44,015 bases of DNA from Staphylococcus intermedius NCTC 11048 (lineage in GTDB: Bacteria > Bacillota > Bacilli > Staphylococcales > Staphylococcaceae), in NCBI RefSeq assembly GCF_002902385.1, contig NZ_PPQH01000012.1:1-44015 (forward strand), read 5' to 3'. A model generated the notes under the pieces. It was not told where the DNA came from. It worked only from the letters and a program-made list of their open reading frames with translations, and searched no databases. Of the stretch, positions 43,852 through 44,015 are shown piece after piece; position 1 is the first letter of the stretch; each line of letters starts with the position of its first letter. A program made the position numbers and the translations under genes.

Positions 43852-43882
43852 AGGCGTTAGGCATAGTCCTAGCGCCTTTTTT
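43852..43882 (+). terminator. Terminator of the sae operon
   Basis: AGGCGTTAGG (43,852-43,861) pairs with CCTAGCGCCT (43,868-43,877) with one mismatch, followed by a T run. The remaining bases to 44,015 show no gene. Confidence 0.9.
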
Positions 43883-44015
43883 GTCGTGTTTAGAAATCAG
43901 TCGTGAGAAAGGAAGTGCCAATGCGGCCTTAACGCCGTATATGAAGCATATTTAAAGCAGTTACTTTAATATATAAAATTATAGATATGGAATAATTACG
44001 CTTTTTAAGTTATTG

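Noticed and set aside
1..44015. tRNA or rRNA genes
   Set aside because: No cloverleaf with a GGTTCGAATCC-type arm and no rRNA signature was found on reading both strands.

Overview
The window is chromosomal DNA of a Staphylococcus. It is probably not S. aureus but an animal-associated species of the intermedius/hyicus type. This is inferred from protein similarity read by eye: SaeR has the same 228-residue length as the S. aureus protein but many substitutions, the ribose locus carries an ABC importer instead of the single-protein RbsU permease of S. aureus, and base composition is low-GC. There is no phage, plasmid or CRISPR signature. The only mobile-element trace is a decayed IS110-type transposase end.

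Layout. (1) 1-11,122, plus strand: the 3' end of a serine-rich-repeat surface adhesin with an LPDTG sorting motif, then the whole accessory Sec locus secY2-asp1-asp2-asp3-secA2-gtfA-gtfB, which glycosylates and exports that adhesin. (2) 11,200-12,270: a small island of short hydrophobic proteins on both strands, one interrupted by an in-frame TGA. (3) 12,341-20,219, minus strand: the fatty-acid degradation operon fadX-fadD-fadE-fadB-fadA, with a promoter whose start site is covered by a near-consensus cre palindrome. (4) 20,400-23,400: repeat-rich DNA with long-hairpin elements, an array of three 142-145 bp units, one MFS transporter gene and the IS110 remnant. (5) 23,400-26,940, minus strand: an SsuABC/NrtABC-type importer with an acyl-CoA-dehydrogenase-fold flavoprotein. 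(6) 27,121-29,083: a DUF4242-type protein, a decaying FlaR-like nucleotide-binding protein, and a thioredoxin-fold protein. (7) 29,353-34,948, plus strand: rbsR-rbsK-rbsD-rbsA-rbsC-rbsB. (8) 34,949-36,796: a 1.85 kb stretch without protein genes, holding nested hairpin repeats and a candidate long structured RNA of about 870 nt on the minus strand with its own promoter and terminator. (9) 36,797-40,897, plus strand: an MMPL exporter, an orphan betaine-type binding lipoprotein and a TetR regulator. (10) 41,135-43,786: saePQRS, the virulence two-component system, with a perfect SaeR box upstream.

How they work together. Regions 1 and 10 concern host interaction: export of a glycosylated adhesin, and the Sae regulator that controls exoproteins. 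Regions 3 and 9 may both concern fatty acids: beta-oxidation, and a putative exporter resembling staphylococcal fatty-acid efflux. Regions 5 and 7 are nutrient import. The least explained parts are the candidate long RNA at about 35,644-36,517, the family of long-hairpin intergenic repeats, and the ACAD-fold enzyme beside the importer. Several gene starts below were moved to the codon preceded by a good ribosome binding site.
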